Positions 1 through 9,755 of a stretch of DNA of 64,000 nt are shown here, piece after piece. How positions within the stretch are numbered: the stretch's first letter is position 1; every line of letters starts with the position of its first letter. The stretch spans positions 558,001-622,000 of the forward strand of contig NZ_UAUU01000002.1 of the NCBI RefSeq assembly GCF_900457465.1, in the 5' to 3' direction. The DNA comes from Sphingobacterium multivorum (GTDB taxonomy: Bacteria > Bacteroidota > Bacteroidia > Sphingobacteriales > Sphingobacteriaceae). A model generated the notes under the pieces. That model ran no database searches. It saw nothing but the letters and a program-made list of their open reading frames with translations, and was not told where the DNA came from. The translations under genes and the position numbers were made by a program.

Positions 1-1365
1 TTTAGTCTTCTGACGACAGTGCTTTTGTTACCCGTATTCAGTTCATTTATGGGTACCGAAATGAAATTAACCGTATGGACAGACCCTCGGTTTTATACGA
101 TTTTACTTGTTTTCATAGCCTTGTTGACGCTTCTGTCGGGTGGCTGGCCTGCCTATTCAATTGCTAGTTCAAAACCTATTTCCATTTTTAAGCGAAAACT
201 AACTGAAAGACAACATGGTATATCATTAAGCAAGGTGCTCGTTACTTTTCAATTCAGTATCTCTATATTTTTTATTATCTGCACCTTATTTGCGGGTAGA
301 CAGATGGATTTTATCCAGTCTAAAAACACTGGATTGGATCGCTCTGATATGCTGGTCATTGATGGCCGAGGATGGCAAGATAAAGAAAGGCAGCTATTAA
401 AAGAAAAGTTAATGCAGCTCAATAGTGTCCAGGGCGTTACCGCTTCGTATGACAATCCCGTCAATATCCAAGGAGGCTACAGCATTAGGGAGGTAGAAGG
501 CCAACCCAATGATTTTGATATGGATGTCACTGCAATTCCGATTGAAAAAGATTTTGTATCCGTTTTTCATATTCCATCCGTCGCAGGTACACCGTTGTCA
601 GATGCGGACATTTTACGCGCGCAAGACACTATTTCACCAGAATATGGGTTTGTAGTGAATACACTTGCGGCATCCGCCATGGGTTTTACTCCTGAACAGG
701 CTATTGGAAAGAAAATCAACTTGAATGGGCGTAAGGGCAGCATGAAACAAGTCGTTGCGAGTTTTAACTTTGCGTCATTACATAACGAAGTCAAACCAAT
801 TGTGCTTTTTCCTGAATATGATTATTTCGGTAATATTTTCATTCGACTCAATCCGACGTCGCCGATAAAAGATGCTCTTGCGCAGATAAGAGCTGTCATC
901 AAAGATATTGATTCAAAAAACAGCTTTGAATATCATTTTCTCAATGACGATTATAACAAATTATATCTCAAAGATCAGCAAACAACACGGGTAATGCAGT
1001 TATTTTCCATCATTACAATTGCTATCGCTTGTATGGGCCTTTTTGCCCTATCAGGTTATGCTGTACAACAACGCTTTAAAGAGATCGGTATCCGTAAAGT
1101 ATTAGGTGCTTCAACGATCAAGATTGTCAACATATTGAGTGTTGACTTTATGGCCCTGGTCCTGTGTGCTGTATTGATCAGTGTACCCTTAGGCTGGTAT
1201 GCCATGCACCGATGGGTAGAGAATTTTGCTTACCACATCACGCTAGACTGGTGGGTATTTATTGTGGCGGCGATAAGTGCATTATTGGTATCATTTATCA
1301 CCATTAGTTTTCAAACCATAAAAGCTGCGATTCTAAACCCGGTTGATAGTTTAAGAGATGAGTAA
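1..1365 (+). CDS. FtsX/MacB-type ABC transporter permease, 5' end outside window
   Basis: The frame is open from base 1, so the true start lies upstream. The visible 454 codons are roughly the C-terminal 55-60% of an 800-residue two-module permease. They contain the end of the first FtsX domain, a mid-protein membrane helix after residue 75 (VLVTFQFSISIFFIICTLFA), a MacB-like extracytoplasmic domain and the last three membrane helices. The cytoplasmic coupling motif KEIGIRKVLGAS lies before the last helices. The protein ends in NPVDSLRDE, a tail shared by nearly every permease of this cluster. Such proteins pair with a LolD/MacB-type ATPase and usually work by mechanotransmission across the envelope. 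The substrate is unknown. It is probably first or early in an operon continuing to 7087. Confidence 0.9.
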   Translation, partial: FSLLTTVLLLPVFSSFMGTEMKLTVWTDPRFYTILLVFIALLTLLSGGWPAYSIASSKPISIFKRKLTERQHGISLSKVLVTFQFSISIFFIICTLFAGRQMDFIQSKNTGLDRSDMLVIDGRGWQDKERQLLKEKLMQLNSVQGVTASYDNPVNIQGGYSIREVEGQPNDFDMDVTAIPIEKDFVSVFHIPSVAGTPLSDADILRAQDTISPEYGFVVNTLAASAMGFTPEQAIGKKINLNGRKGSMKQVVASFNFASLHNEVKPIVLFPEYDYFGNIFIRLNPTSPIKDALAQIRAVIKDIDSKNSFEYHFLNDDYNKLYLKDQQTTRVMQLFSIITIAIACMGLFALSGYAVQQRFKEIGIRKVLGASTIKIVNILSVDFMALVLCAVLISVPLGWYAMHRWVENFAYHITLDWWVFIVAAISALLVSFITISFQTIKAAILNPVDSLRDE

Positions 1366-1464
1366 TTGTTTTAGTAGCTATTAAAATAAAGACACCTGAT
1401 AAATAACAAGCTGGACCTTTAAAATTCAAGTTTTTTCTATTTAGCAATAACCAATACGACAAAT

Positions 1465-3858
1465 ATGCTTAAAAATTATATCAAAATAGCATGGCGCAAC
1501 CTGATGAAAAACAAATCCTTCTCTTTGATTAACATCATCGGATTGGCGATCGGTATGGCCGGAGCATTACTTATAGCACTTTGGTTGCAAAACATGTTAA
1601 CCATGGACCGCTTTCATGAAAAGGGTGATCGCCTGCATGTATTGAGTAATCGAGACGAATTTCAGGGCGATAAATCAGCTTGGGCCTTCACTCCTAAAAT
1701 ATTAGGTCCCTCCTTGTCCGCCGATTTTCCAGATATAGAAACTTTTACCAGATATAATGAGAGCGGCCAATTTCTAACGACATTCAAGGATAAAAAACTG
1801 ATCGCAAATACTGTTTTCATCGATCCCGGTTTTTTCAAGATGTTTTCTTTGCCTTTTGTGAAAGGAGAACAGAATATTAGATTTGATAACCCTAAAGGCC
1901 TTGTTCTCACAGAAAGCTATGCCAAGGCTTTATTTGACAGCGAAGATCCCATTGGAAAATCAGTTCGGATAGACTCTGTTAATCAGGTCTCCGTACAGGC
2001 GGTACTTAAAGACCTTCCGAGTAATTCAAGTTTCAAATTTGATATTCTCCTGCCATTTGAATATGCAAAAATAATTGGTTACGTGGATGATAACTGGAGC
2101 AATAATTCATTAACCACCTATGTACTCCTAAAAAAAGGCGTCTCACTTACCGCATTTAACAGCAAAATCAGAACCTATCTGAGAGATCATATCAATGCCA
2201 GTAATAAAGCTGCCGGTTACCAATCGGCTAGAAATACGGGTGAGATCTTTGCTTTTCCCTATCCCGATTCGTTTCTTTACAATAGTGGAAAAGGAGGAAA
2301 TTATACGTCCGGACGTATTGATATCGTCAAGCTTTTTGCCTGGATTGGTGTTTTTATTTTATTGGTGGCCAGCATCAATTTTATGAATTTAAGTACTGCA
2401 CGTTCCGAACGCCGCGCAAAAGAGGTCGGTGTCCGCAAAGTAATCGGCGCGAATAAGACAAGCTTAATGGCGCAGTTCCTCGTTGAAAGCATATTGATCA
2501 GCATAATCGGCATGGTACTCGCGACGATTCTTGTTTTTATTGTCCTGCCATTCTTTAACGAGCTTGTCGGAAAACAGCTTAGCTTATCGTTATTAAACTT
2601 ACCCACCTGGTTGTTTTTAATTGGCTTTGCTTTATTTACAGGTATATTAGCAGGTACCTACCCTGCCTTTTTCCTTTCTTCCTTTCTACCTATCAAAACG
2701 TTGAAGGGGAAATTCGTTTCTAAAACGAGGGGTCTTAGTATTCGCTCCATCTTAGTGGTCATTCAATTCAGTCTCGCGATTATATTGATTATCGCAACGG
2801 TCATTGTCGCCAAACAAATCCAGTACACTAAACAGCGCGACCGTGGTTATAATGAAAATGGGTTGCTTTACAGCAGTATCAAAGGTGACTTAGAAAAGAA
2901 TTATAAAATTTTACGCGACGAATTACTAGCCAGCAACGCAGTTGTTTCTGTATCAAAAAATATGTCGCCGGTAACCGATTTCTATAGCAATGGCTGGGGA
3001 TTTACCTCCGGCACACCAACGGAACAGGACAAACGCATTTCCTATAACCGTTTTAGTACCGATGCCGATGCCGTAAAAAATCTAGGCCTAACACTTATAC
3101 AGGGGCGGGATATCGATATTTACAAGTTTGCGACAGACAGTACTGCCTTGATTTTAAATGAATCCGCGGTAAAAAGTTTGCACCTCAAAAACCCAGTCAA
3201 TAGCATTGTGGATGGTGATGGAACAAAATGGACCGTAGTTGGGGTGGTCAAAGATTTCATAATGGGATCGCCATTTGGAGACAATAAACCTATGGTGATA
3301 TTAGGACCGCAAGCCTGGTTTACAACGATCCATTATCGTTTAAATCCAAACAATGACATCGCAGACAACTTAAAAACGATTGAGTCCATCTTTAAAAAGT
3401 TCAACCCAGAATATCCTTTTGAATATCAATTCATTGACAAGACCTATGAAGAAAAATTTAAGGAGACAAAAGCTATAGGTACACTGGCCATGATCTTTGC
3501 TGGATTGACGATCTTTATTTCCTGTCTGGGTTTACTGGCATTAATCGCCTATATGGCCGAAACACGTATGAAAGAAATTGCTGTCCGCAAAGTTCTTGGA
3601 GCAAGTGTCACCCAAGTAACCTCTTTGCTTTCGATCGATTTTATTAAGCTTGTTGTGGTCGCAATTTTTATCGCCACACCTATCGCTTGGTGGGCCATGG
3701 ATAAATGGTTACAAGATTACAGTTATCGAATTGAGATACAGTGGTATTATTTTGTCATTGCTGGACTATTGGCTATTCTGATCAGTATGGCCACGATAAG
3801 CTATCAAGCAATTAAGGCTGCATTAGGCAACCCTGTTGACAGTTTACGCGATGAGTAG
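1465..3858 (+). CDS. FtsX/MacB-type ABC transporter permease
   Basis: This is a complete 797-residue permease with two repeated modules. It has an N-terminal membrane helix at about residues 20-42, extracytoplasmic domain 1 at about 45-285, and three FtsX helices at about 290-415 with the coupling motif AKEVGVRKVIGAN. A central helix near 425-450 and extracytoplasmic domain 2 follow. The last three helices come after the second motif MKEIAVRKVLGAS, and the protein ends NPVDSLRDE. It lies 99 bp after the previous permease with no promoter or strong terminator visible, so co-transcription is likely. Its role as the membrane half of an inner-membrane efflux or lipoprotein-release-type complex comes from the family. 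The substrate cannot be read from the sequence. Confidence 0.93.
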   Translation: MLKNYIKIAWRNLMKNKSFSLINIIGLAIGMAGALLIALWLQNMLTMDRFHEKGDRLHVLSNRDEFQGDKSAWAFTPKILGPSLSADFPDIETFTRYNESGQFLTTFKDKKLIANTVFIDPGFFKMFSLPFVKGEQNIRFDNPKGLVLTESYAKALFDSEDPIGKSVRIDSVNQVSVQAVLKDLPSNSSFKFDILLPFEYAKIIGYVDDNWSNNSLTTYVLLKKGVSLTAFNSKIRTYLRDHINASNKAAGYQSARNTGEIFAFPYPDSFLYNSGKGGNYTSGRIDIVKLFAWIGVFILLVASINFMNLSTARSERRAKEVGVRKVIGANKTSLMAQFLVESILISIIGMVLATILVFIVLPFFNELVGKQLSLSLLNLPTWLFLIGFALFTGILAGTYPAFFLSSFLPIKTLKGKFVSKTRGLSIRSILVVIQFSLAIILIIATVIVAKQIQYTKQRDRGYNENGLLYSSIKGDLEKNYKILRDELLASNAVVSVSKNMSPVTDFYSNGWGFTSGTPTEQDKRISYNRFSTDADAVKNLGLTLIQGRDIDIYKFATDSTALILNESAVKSLHLKNPVNSIVDGDGTKWTVVGVVKDFIMGSPFGDNKPMVILGPQAWFTTIHYRLNPNNDIADNLKTIESIFKKFNPEYPFEYQFIDKTYEEKFKETKAIGTLAMIFAGLTIFISCLGLLALIAYMAETRMKEIAVRKVLGASVTQVTSLLSIDFIKLVVVAIFIATPIAWWAMDKWLQDYSYRIEIQWYYFVIAGLLAILISMATISYQAIKAALGNPVDSLRDE

Positions 3859-3909
3859 CCCAAAGTTTAACAACATTGTTTCGTATAGTTTTAAACCATA
3901 AAGAAAGGA

Positions 3910-6300
3910 ATGAATTCATTCAAACTTACTTTTCGCAGCCTCATTAGCAACCGACAATATACCTGGATCAATATCTTGGGCTTAAGTATTGGTTTTTCCT
4001 TGTGCCTTCTCGTATTTGCTCTTGTCATTGAAGAAAATTCGTATGACAAAAGCTGGAAAAATTCGGATCATCTCTTTCGGATTGTGACCATAGATTCAAC
4101 GGCTGGCCTTGAACGCCAAATGTCCAGAACATTCGTTAATTTAAGTACGGAACTCAAACAAGTATTCCCGGAGATTCAAAATGAGGCTCGGATAGAATCC
4201 AGAAAATATTATTTAAAACCGCATGCAAGCTCAGCACACCCCATAGGCATACAGGTTTTGGAGTCGGAAATAAATATCTTGGATATGTTGAGCATCAAGG
4301 TTCTCGAAGGCAATCCCAAACAGCTGGTCCAAGGAAAAACAAACTTGCTCATCGGCAAAGAATTCAAAGAAAAGTACTTTAAAAACGAAAATGTCATCGG
4401 CAAAGTCATCCAAAGTGCCGACCCCGATACCGATAAACCATCCGATTATATCATTACGGGTGTTATGGATAATCTTCCTTATAATTCAACGCTTAGAGCT
4501 TCCGCCATTGCTTTAGTCCCCAAAATATCGATGGAATTAAGCAAAGATGGGTCAGGCTACTACACCGAACAATTTGTACAACTAAAACCCGGAACACCAA
4601 GAATAGATCTTGAACAGAAACTAAATCATTGGTATAAAGGATACCTCAGTCCCAACACAAAACATGTGACTTCCTTTCGCCTGCAGCCTATTCAGGATAT
4701 ATATATGGAGCCATTAGGCAGTGCAGATATCAGCGGCAACCAAAAAACAACAAATATATTTGTGGGTGTTGCCGTTTTGGTCTTTATTATTTCCTGTATC
4801 AATTTTATTAATATCTACGCTGTAAGAACAGTTAAAAAATTAAGAGCGCTTCATATACATAAAGTATTGGGGGCCAGCCGAGCCCAGATGATCAGACGAA
4901 TGCTGTTAGAAACAATCCTACTGTTTTTTATTTCGGCATTATGTAGTTTGGTACTCTTTAGACTTGGATTGTCCCAACTGGAACACTTTATAGGCTATGA
5001 TCTCGCTTATATTAAATCCATACAGCTCCCGTTGCTATTGGCCTTTATGACGACAGCAATTGCCCTTGGCGTGCTAATTGGTTTTTATCCAGCATGGCTG
5101 ATCTCCGGTATTAAGAGTTCAGATGCCTTAAAAAATAAGCTATCAAAAATTCCCAATGCAGAAGTCTTTATCAAAAAAATGCTTATCACAACACAGTTTA
5201 GCATTGCCATTATCGTCATCATTGGCCTTATAACAATCAAGTCCCAACTCAGTTATATGCAAGCAGCTCCCTTGGGAATGGAAGTCAAAAATGTGCTAAA
5301 CATCGATTATTTCAACAAGGGTACACAAAATACAAATATAAAAGATCGAATTGGTGAACTTACCGGGGTTGAATCGGTCAGCGTCGCTGCCTGGACGCCG
5401 ACAATCGGGTCAGGCTACCTTGCCAAGACAATCGTTGACAAGGACGATCCAGGGAAAAATATCCAAGTCAGTTTCATCGGTGGCGATGTCGATTTGCCCA
5501 AGACTTTGGGAATCCAGCTGGTTAAAGGTCGATTATTGACTCCTGAAGATTATACGCATGTTGAAATGGATATGGGAGAAGACGAAGGTATCAATAATGC
5601 CCTTGTGACCGAAAGTACGGCAAAAAAGCTTGGGATAAACAAACTCGGTATCCTGTATAAAGACCTTCAAATTATCCCCGTCGGAATCATTAAAGATTTC
5701 CATAGTGAGTCTTTTCGTAGCAAAATAGTACCAACAGTAATTTTGGCAAAAGATTTTAACGGAAGCGGCAATATTCTGATAAAAGTAGGGAAAGGACAAG
5801 AACAACAAATCTTTCGATCGGTATCTCAAATTATACAAAATACCTATCCTGATAAACACGTTTCCTTCCATTGGATAGATGAGTTGATTGCAAAACAATA
5901 TGAAAAAGAGAACAAGCAAGTGCAATTATTTATCCTATTCAGTGCATTGACATTGTTGATCTCCGCCTTAGGAATTACAGGATTGATTATGCAAAATCTC
6001 GAACAGCGTACTAAAGAAATTGGCATACGCAAAGTACTAGGCGCTACAGTGTTTGACATATCACGTCTCTTTTCAAAAGATTATCTCATCTTATCCACCT
6101 TGGCTATTTTTATTGCCAGTCCAATAGCGGGGTATTTTTCAAAAAAATGGCTTGAAGATTATGCGTACAATGTGGGCGTGCAATGGTGGTTCTTTATCCT
6201 TGCCGCGCTTGCCATCTTTTTGATCAGCATCATTACTGTCAATTTCCAAACAATACGTGCCGCACTAAACAATCCAGTAGATAGCTTACGAAACGAGTAA
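3910..6300 (+). CDS. FtsX/MacB-type ABC transporter permease with degenerate first coupling motif
   Basis: This 796-residue permease has the usual order: membrane helix, extracytoplasmic domain, three FtsX helices, central helix, second extracytoplasmic domain, three FtsX helices, and the ending NNPVDSLRNE. The second coupling motif is standard (TKEIGIRKVLGAT). The first reads LRALHIHKVLGAS, so the acidic and glycine positions of the usual KE(I/V)G core are lost while KVLGAS is kept. This may mean the first half contacts the ATPase differently. It starts 51 bp after the preceding permease, after an AAGAAAGGA ribosome-binding stretch, and is probably in the same operon. Confidence 0.92.
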   Translation: MNSFKLTFRSLISNRQYTWINILGLSIGFSLCLLVFALVIEENSYDKSWKNSDHLFRIVTIDSTAGLERQMSRTFVNLSTELKQVFPEIQNEARIESRKYYLKPHASSAHPIGIQVLESEINILDMLSIKVLEGNPKQLVQGKTNLLIGKEFKEKYFKNENVIGKVIQSADPDTDKPSDYIITGVMDNLPYNSTLRASAIALVPKISMELSKDGSGYYTEQFVQLKPGTPRIDLEQKLNHWYKGYLSPNTKHVTSFRLQPIQDIYMEPLGSADISGNQKTTNIFVGVAVLVFIISCINFINIYAVRTVKKLRALHIHKVLGASRAQMIRRMLLETILLFFISALCSLVLFRLGLSQLEHFIGYDLAYIKSIQLPLLLAFMTTAIALGVLIGFYPAWLISGIKSSDALKNKLSKIPNAEVFIKKMLITTQFSIAIIVIIGLITIKSQLSYMQAAPLGMEVKNVLNIDYFNKGTQNTNIKDRIGELTGVESVSVAAWTPTIGSGYLAKTIVDKDDPGKNIQVSFIGGDVDLPKTLGIQLVKGRLLTPEDYTHVEMDMGEDEGINNALVTESTAKKLGINKLGILYKDLQIIPVGIIKDFHSESFRSKIVPTVILAKDFNGSGNILIKVGKGQEQQIFRSVSQIIQNTYPDKHVSFHWIDELIAKQYEKENKQVQLFILFSALTLLISALGITGLIMQNLEQRTKEIGIRKVLGATVFDISRLFSKDYLILSTLAIFIASPIAGYFSKKWLEDYAYNVGVQWWFFILAALAIFLISIITVNFQTIRAALNNPVDSLRNE

Positions 6301-6333
6301 ATATTCATTTATAGTAATAGAGGGGGCCTCAAT

Positions 6334-7087
6334 ATGATCAAGAATAATTTAAAAATAGCATGGAGAAATTTAACCCGCAATTTCTCTACCTCGTTTATCA
6401 ACATCGTTGGGTTGGCCATGGGCATTGCAACCTGCCTTCTGATCAGCTTATATGTGACCGATGAATTTAGTTTTGATCGTTACAACGAGCATGCAGACCG
6501 TATTGTACGTGTTGTTTTCAGAGGAACAGTTAAGGGCGGAACGATCAATGATGCACATGTAATGCCACCTGTAGCTTCGACGATGAAGTCAGAGCTGCCC
6601 GAAGTTGAAGAAACTGCACGACTAAGAATAGGTGGATCGCCTCTATTTGTCGTCAATAATAAAGTTTTTCACGAAGAAAAAATGGCTTTCGTGGATGCTT
6701 CTTTCTTCAAAATTTTCACACTCCCTTTTATTAAAGGGAATTTGTCTACAGCTATTTCTTCCCCAAATTCTGCAGTGATATCCGAATCCACCGCCTTAAA
6801 ATACTTCGGCACAAACGATGTTGTCGGTCGAGACCTCATCATCAAAGACAATACAAATATTCTCAAAATCACTGGCGTAATTAAAGATGTTCCTCAAAAC
6901 TCCCATTTTCATTTTGATGTATTTACCTCTTTGGATGCACTGGAATTTTGCATACCGTATTGAGATGCAATGGTGGATGTTTGTACTAGCAGGCGCGCTA
7001 GCCGTTTTTATTGCTTTAATTACAGTAAGTTCACAAGCGATACGCGCAGCCCTAACAAAACCTGTCGACAGTCTACGTGATGAATAA
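6334..7087 (+). pseudogene. internally deleted FtsX/MacB-type permease
   Basis: The first ~203 codons are a normal permease N-terminus: start at 6334, IKNNLKIAWRNLTRN, first membrane helix, and the start of extracytoplasmic domain 1 through VFTSLDAL. The reading then switches near 6940-6950 to the last ~47 residues of the family, beginning NFAYRIEMQWW and ending KPVDSLRDE, but in another frame. The result is a 209-codon truncated ORF stopping at 6963 plus an out-of-frame C-terminal piece ending at 7087. At 754 bp against about 2400 bp for its neighbours, roughly 1.6 kb is missing. This is a true deletion, not a homopolymer error. No functional transporter can be made from it. Confidence 0.9.
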
Positions 7088-7099
7088 AATAGACTCGTC

Positions 7100-7137
7100 T
7101 GTTCAGCTATGGACAAAGCACTGTCCGATATCGAACA
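7100..7137. promoter_or_regulatory. tandem palindromes, site pair A (putative activator binding sites)
   Basis: There are two 16-bp imperfect palindromes of form TGTTC-N6-GAACA: TGTTCAGCTATGGACA at 7100-7115 and TGTCCGATATCGAACA at 7122-7137. Their centres are 22 bp apart, about two helical turns. They lie 62 bp (centre of the second) upstream of the GG of the -24 element at 7191. The same arrangement recurs at 10811-10848 and 15986-16022. Binding by a sigma-54 activator or response regulator is inferred. Confidence 0.72.
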
Positions 7138-7190
7138 GCGAGTAAAAGAATCAGGAATGCAATCCGTTAATGATCAACAGGATAATTACT

Positions 7191-7206
7191 TGGCCAAACA
7201 TTTGTA
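7191..7206 (+). promoter_or_regulatory. sigma-54-like -24/-12 promoter for the permease at 7278
   Basis: TGGCCAAACATTTGTA matches the sigma-54 framework TGGCA-N6-TTGC with correct spacing from GG to the downstream TTG. The -12 element reads TTGT rather than TTGC. It lies 71 bp before the permease start. Confidence 0.65.
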
Positions 7207-7277
7207 TTTTTAATTTTTTAAGTAGAGCACAAGCTATCAGCAGCTCCACGACCAAAATAAATTCATATTTTAAGACA

Positions 7278-9683
7278 ATGAACTTTACAAACTTCAAGAT
7301 TGCTTGGCGAAATATCGGAAAGAAAAAAGTACAAAATCTGATCAATCTAATTGGATTGACCTGCGGTATTACTTTTCTATTACTTGTAGGTGCTTATGTA
7401 TGGGATGTACATCAAGTGAATAGCAATATCAAAAATATTGATCGGCAATTTTTGTTGCAAAGCAAGTATAAGAAAGAAGGATTTGGTATTGACTTAACTA
7501 CATTAGGGGCACTCCCCAAAGCTTTACATGAGGAGTATCCCAACCTGGTCTCCAATTATTATCGGATTGATGGGTTGACCGGTATCGTAGCGAACGGAGC
7601 AACAATCCATGAAGAAGGCATGTCTCTTGGAGATCCCAGTCTATTGACGATGTTCGGATTCCAGATTTTAGCAGGCAATGCCAATACCGCTTTGAATAAT
7701 CCCTTTTCAGTAGTCATCAGTGACAAAGCAGCCATAAAATATTTCGGAAATGAGGATGTACTTGGCAAATCGCTACAAATAAAAAATTTCAAGGGTGAAA
7801 AACATGATTTTGAAATTACAGCAATCATTAAATCTGATGTCCAAAACGCCATTATGGATCTCTCAAAGAATATGCATGCAGACATATTTTTACCGATCAT
7901 CAACGAGCAATTCTTTGGCCGATCGATAGACAATTGGGATAACCCTTATATTGCCGGTAATATCGAATTGAAACCAGGTGTAAGTGTGGAGCGCGTAGAT
8001 GCCGCCATCGAAACGCTGGTAAGAAAGAATACCGATAAAGAGTTTTCCAATCAATACAGCCCTAATTTAAAACCATTGAAAACCTATTATTTGGATGACA
8101 ACCAAGGGGCCGTCCGCAAAATGATACAGACGTTGGTTTGGACTGCCATTTTCATCTTGATCATGGCCATCATCAATTTCATCAATTTTAGTATCGCTCA
8201 GCACATTACGCGATTAAAGGAAATCGGTGTTCGCAAGATGATGGGATCATCTCGCATGCAACTTATTAGACAACTGATGACCGAATATATCCTGATTGTG
8301 GCCATAGCAGCATTGATCAGTCTTCCAATTTACATCATCACGAGTCCAATCTTCGAACATGTTTTGATGCGTAAGCTACCCTCGTTGGTGGAATTGCCTA
8401 TTTACTTTTTTGGTTTACTGATTATAATGACGTTGTTCATTGGTCTACTAGCGGGGCTCTATCCAGCCATTAAACTTTCCAATGTCGCGATACTTCCGGC
8501 AGTCAAAAGCCAGTTTTCGACGCTGGGGGGCAAACAACTGGTGCGAAAAATTCTTTTGTTTTTTCAATTTGGGGTAGCCTTGCTCCTGCTTGTCTGCACA
8601 TTGATTATTTCCAAACAAGTGGACCTATTTCTCCATAGCAATCTAGGTTACAACAAAGACTACTTATTAACCGTTCAGGTACCTAGAGATTGGTCCGAAG
8701 ATGGTGTTCGCAAAATGGAGACTTTACAACAGGAACTCAGCCAACAGCCAGAAGTAAAATCAGTAAGCTTATCTTATGAAACTCCTGGATTGCTGGGGTC
8801 CAATATGCAGCCTGCATTCGGGACGACAGACGACAGAGAAATCCAGGTACAACGGATTACAAGTGATAGTCACTTTTTGGAAACCTACGAGATACCGCTA
8901 ATTGCAGGAACTTTTCTTCCTAAACATTATGCAACGAATGCGGATAATAGACCAGTTGTCATCAACAAGAAGGCTATGGATGATTTTGGCTTTAAAAATG
9001 CCGAGCAAGCAGTTGGTCAGCAAATAGCAATAAATGATCCTAATTACAAAATCACTATTGTGGGCGTTGCTGAAGATTTTGTAGCCAACTCACTGCATCA
9101 GGCATCTCCGCCTATTATCTGGATGGATGTACATGAGAGTCTTCAATATCGATACCTTAGCATTCGATTGAAGCAGGGACCTCTTTCCAATGCAGTACAA
9201 CAGCTCGAAAAAAAATGGAAAACGTTGCTACCTGATGCACCATTCGAATATAAATTTATGGATGAACGCATCAAAAATCTATATGAAAATGAGCTGCAAC
9301 TGCATCGCGCTTCCCAGATTGCTACGTTTGTTTCGCTGCTGATTGTTGTATTGGGACTTACCGGATTAATATCGCTTTCCATCCATCTGCGCAATAAAGA
9401 AGTCGGCATTCGTAAAGTACTAGGGGCTTCACTAGCACATTTGATGTTGCTCTTTTCAAAAGAGTACTACGGAATCTTCCTATTTGCTGCGTTTACGACA
9501 GTTCCACTGAGTTATCTATTGATGCAATACTGGCTACAAAATTACATCATCCGCGTAGAAATCAATGCATTTACTTACTTGTTACCATTGGGTACATTGA
9601 TTGGATTGCTGAGTTTATTGGTTGGCATTATTGTATTTCGATCAACTCGGTTTAATCCCGTTGAAAAATTAAGAGATGAATAG
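7278..9683 (+). CDS. FtsX/MacB-type ABC transporter permease
   Basis: The frame is open from 7170, but the family N-terminus (MNFTNFKIAWRNIGKKK) fixes the start at the ATG at 7278, giving 801 residues. The upstream part would overlap the promoter element at 7191. The order is membrane helix, extracytoplasmic domain 1, three helices with motif LKEIGVRKMMGSS, central helix, extracytoplasmic domain 2, motif NKEVGIRKVLGAS, three helices, and the ending NPVEKLRDE. It is more divergent than the other copies. It has its own sigma-54-like promoter and is followed by a long hairpin at 9698, so it is probably a single-gene unit. It depends on an ATPase encoded elsewhere, perhaps at 18656. Confidence 0.92.
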   Translation: MNFTNFKIAWRNIGKKKVQNLINLIGLTCGITFLLLVGAYVWDVHQVNSNIKNIDRQFLLQSKYKKEGFGIDLTTLGALPKALHEEYPNLVSNYYRIDGLTGIVANGATIHEEGMSLGDPSLLTMFGFQILAGNANTALNNPFSVVISDKAAIKYFGNEDVLGKSLQIKNFKGEKHDFEITAIIKSDVQNAIMDLSKNMHADIFLPIINEQFFGRSIDNWDNPYIAGNIELKPGVSVERVDAAIETLVRKNTDKEFSNQYSPNLKPLKTYYLDDNQGAVRKMIQTLVWTAIFILIMAIINFINFSIAQHITRLKEIGVRKMMGSSRMQLIRQLMTEYILIVAIAALISLPIYIITSPIFEHVLMRKLPSLVELPIYFFGLLIIMTLFIGLLAGLYPAIKLSNVAILPAVKSQFSTLGGKQLVRKILLFFQFGVALLLLVCTLIISKQVDLFLHSNLGYNKDYLLTVQVPRDWSEDGVRKMETLQQELSQQPEVKSVSLSYETPGLLGSNMQPAFGTTDDREIQVQRITSDSHFLETYEIPLIAGTFLPKHYATNADNRPVVINKKAMDDFGFKNAEQAVGQQIAINDPNYKITIVGVAEDFVANSLHQASPPIIWMDVHESLQYRYLSIRLKQGPLSNAVQQLEKKWKTLLPDAPFEYKFMDERIKNLYENELQLHRASQIATFVSLLIVVLGLTGLISLSIHLRNKEVGIRKVLGASLAHLMLLFSKEYYGIFLFAAFTTVPLSYLLMQYWLQNYIIRVEINAFTYLLPLGTLIGLLSLLVGIIVFRSTRFNPVEKLRDE

Positions 9684-9697
9684 AAAAATGAGCGTTG

Positions 9698-9742
9698 TAC
9701 CCATCCAGTTGGTGTTCGTTGCGAACAGCTACTGGATGGGTA
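9698..9742. terminator. long hairpin between convergent genes
   Basis: TACCCATCCAGT (9698-9709) and ACTGGATGGGTA (9731-9742) are perfect inverted repeats. Inside them TGTTCG and CGAACA pair around a TTG loop. The hairpin sits between the permease stop at 9683 and the end of the minus-strand gene at 9756, so a bidirectional terminator is likely. No good U-tract is present on either strand. Confidence 0.6.
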
Positions 9743-9755
9743 ACTCCTTATTCCT

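Noticed and set aside
1366..1464. sigma-54-like element before the permease at 1465
   Set aside because: TGGACC occurs near 1412, but TTG is not at the right distance and no palindromes precede it.
7170..7277. 36-residue N-terminal extension of the permease at 7278
   Set aside because: It would overlap the -24/-12 element region and is absent from all other permeases. The ATG at 7278 gives the normal N-terminus.
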